From positions 692-15,058 of the forward strand of contig DFDW01000030.1 of NCBI GenBank assembly GCA_002369315.1: a stretch of DNA of 14,367 nucleotides, read 5' to 3'. Both the position numbers and the translations under genes were made by a program. The notes under the pieces were generated by a model. That model was given only the letters and a program-made list of their open reading frames with translations. It made no database searches and was not told the origin of the DNA. Positions 13,773-14,367 of the stretch are shown here, piece by piece (positions within the stretch are counted from its first letter, which is position 1; every line of letters begins with the position of its first letter). The stretch comes from Ruminococcaceae bacterium UBA3818 (GTDB taxonomy: Bacteria > Bacillota > Clostridia > Oscillospirales > Ruminococcaceae).

Positions 13773-13801
13773 TTGCATCGAACATTTGATTGGGGTAAAA
13801 T
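13773..13801 (+). promoter_or_regulatory. SigA-type promoter for the Y-family polymerase gene
   Basis: TTGCAT (13773-13778) and TAAAAT (13796-13801) with a 17-base spacer. The same -35 hexamer occurs in the deacetylase-patA promoter. The start codon is about 120 bases downstream. The spacer is almost filled by a LexA-like box. Confidence 0.72.
13779..13792 (+). promoter_or_regulatory. LexA (DinR) SOS box within the polymerase promoter
   Basis: CGAAC-ATTT-GATTG matches the Gram-positive SOS box CGAACRNRYGTTYG at 12 of 14 positions. It lies exactly between the -35 and -10 hexamers, where repressor would block RNA polymerase, and upstream of a DNA-damage polymerase gene. Confidence 0.68.
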
Positions 13802-13924
13802 AAAAAAGAAATGAAAGAAAAGCTGGACATTTTTAGGGGCTGGTCATTGCCTCCTGCCGGGAAATAAAGGGCAAGCGGGTTCCTTTTCCTGGTACGGATT
13901 GTTTGAAAGAAAAGGGAGGATCGG

Positions 13925-14367
13925 ATGGAACCGCTTATTTTTCACGTGGATGTCAACAGCGCGTACCTTTCCTGGGAAGCAGCCCGTCGCGTGGCCAATG
14001 GGGAAGCGGATATCCGGCTGATTCCCTCGGCCATCGGCGGCGACCGGGAAAAACGGACCGGTGTAATCCTGGCCAAATCGATTCCGGCGAAACAATATCA
14101 GGTGCAGACGGGAGAACCGGTCGCCATGGCGCTGCGAAAATGTCCGCAGCTTTATCTTGCCAAACCGGATTTTCGTTTGTACGAGCAAAGTTCCAAAGCG
14201 TTCATGGACATTTGCCGCAAATATGCGCCGACGGTCGAAAAATTTTCCATCGATGAATGTTTTTTGGATATGAGCGGCACCGGGCAACTGTATCCAGACC
14301 CGGTAGCCATCGCCGGCCAAATCAAAAATGAGATTCGGGATACATTGGGATTTACTGTCAACATCGG
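13925..14367 (+). CDS. dinB: Y-family DNA polymerase (DNA polymerase IV type), N-terminal part, cut by window end
   Basis: A translesion DNA polymerase; 147 codons are present of an expected 400 or so. Palm motifs are visible: FHVDVNSAYLSWEA (6-19), with metal-binding Asp9 and a tyrosine (Tyr14) at the steric-gate position; GGDREKRTGVILAKS with YQVQTGEPV, the fingers block; and the catalytic SIDECFLDMSG near 115. The second early acidic position reads Asn11, a substitution I associate with a clostridial subgroup. GGGAGG sits shortly before the ATG. Control by an SOS-box promoter fits the role. No stop or frameshift is seen before the window ends. Confidence 0.92.
   Translation, partial: MEPLIFHVDVNSAYLSWEAARRVANGEADIRLIPSAIGGDREKRTGVILAKSIPAKQYQVQTGEPVAMALRKCPQLYLAKPDFRLYEQSSKAFMDICRKYAPTVEKFSIDECFLDMSGTGQLYPDPVAIAGQIKNEIRDTLGFTVNI

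Overview
The window is a chromosomal stretch of a spore-forming, Gram-positive anaerobe, most likely a GC-rich member of the Clostridia (Oscillospiraceae/Ruminococcaceae-like). The reasons are an intact pro-SigK gene, strong AGGAGG-type ribosome binding sites, a lysine riboswitch, a Gram-positive-type SOS box, the acetylated diaminopimelate pathway and a YtqA/YtqB-type tRNA modification pair. The genus assignment is inference.

Layout. (1) 1-480: the 3' end of aspS and a terminator shared with the convergent gene. (2) 501-6705: a lysine/diaminopimelate locus made of two divergent operons. The minus operon carries an M20-family N-acetyl-diaminopimelate deacetylase and a class I aminotransferase (PatA type). 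The plus operon, behind a lysine riboswitch and terminator, carries an unrecognised 47-residue ORF, dapF, dapA, dapB and dapH. Together they encode every step from aspartate semialdehyde to meso-DAP by the acetyl route. (3) 6706-7785: an AT-richer, gene-poor scar holding an N-terminally truncated two-cluster ferredoxin (minus) and the C-terminal remnant of an unrecognised protein (plus), abutting near 7134-7160, then a long purine-rich leader. (4) 7786-10128: a family 4 glycosyltransferase of the glucosyl-diacylglycerol type, overlapped by a VTT/TVP38-TMEM64 membrane protein, then a maltose/galactoside O-acetyltransferase-like gene. (5) 10206-12810, minus: a compact three-gene operon of an FkbM-family methyltransferase, the radical SAM enzyme MnmL (YtqA) and the methyltransferase MnmM (YtqB). 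The last two act on the tRNA wobble uridine. (6) 13023-14367: the mother-cell sigma factor sigK with its pro-sequence, then the start of a Y-family DNA polymerase behind a promoter whose spacer holds a LexA-like SOS box.

How the parts work together. The dap locus feeds peptidoglycan and lysine synthesis, and only its plus-strand half is visibly under lysine riboswitch control. The glycosyltransferase and VTT pair looks like a membrane glycolipid synthesis and transbilayer movement unit (inference). I found no CRISPR array, insertion sequence, rRNA or tRNA. No clearly new multi-gene system is evident. The best leads are the small ORF in the riboswitch-controlled leader, the FkbM-mnmL-mnmM linkage, the glycosyltransferase-VTT pair and an altered substrate-binding motif in DapF.
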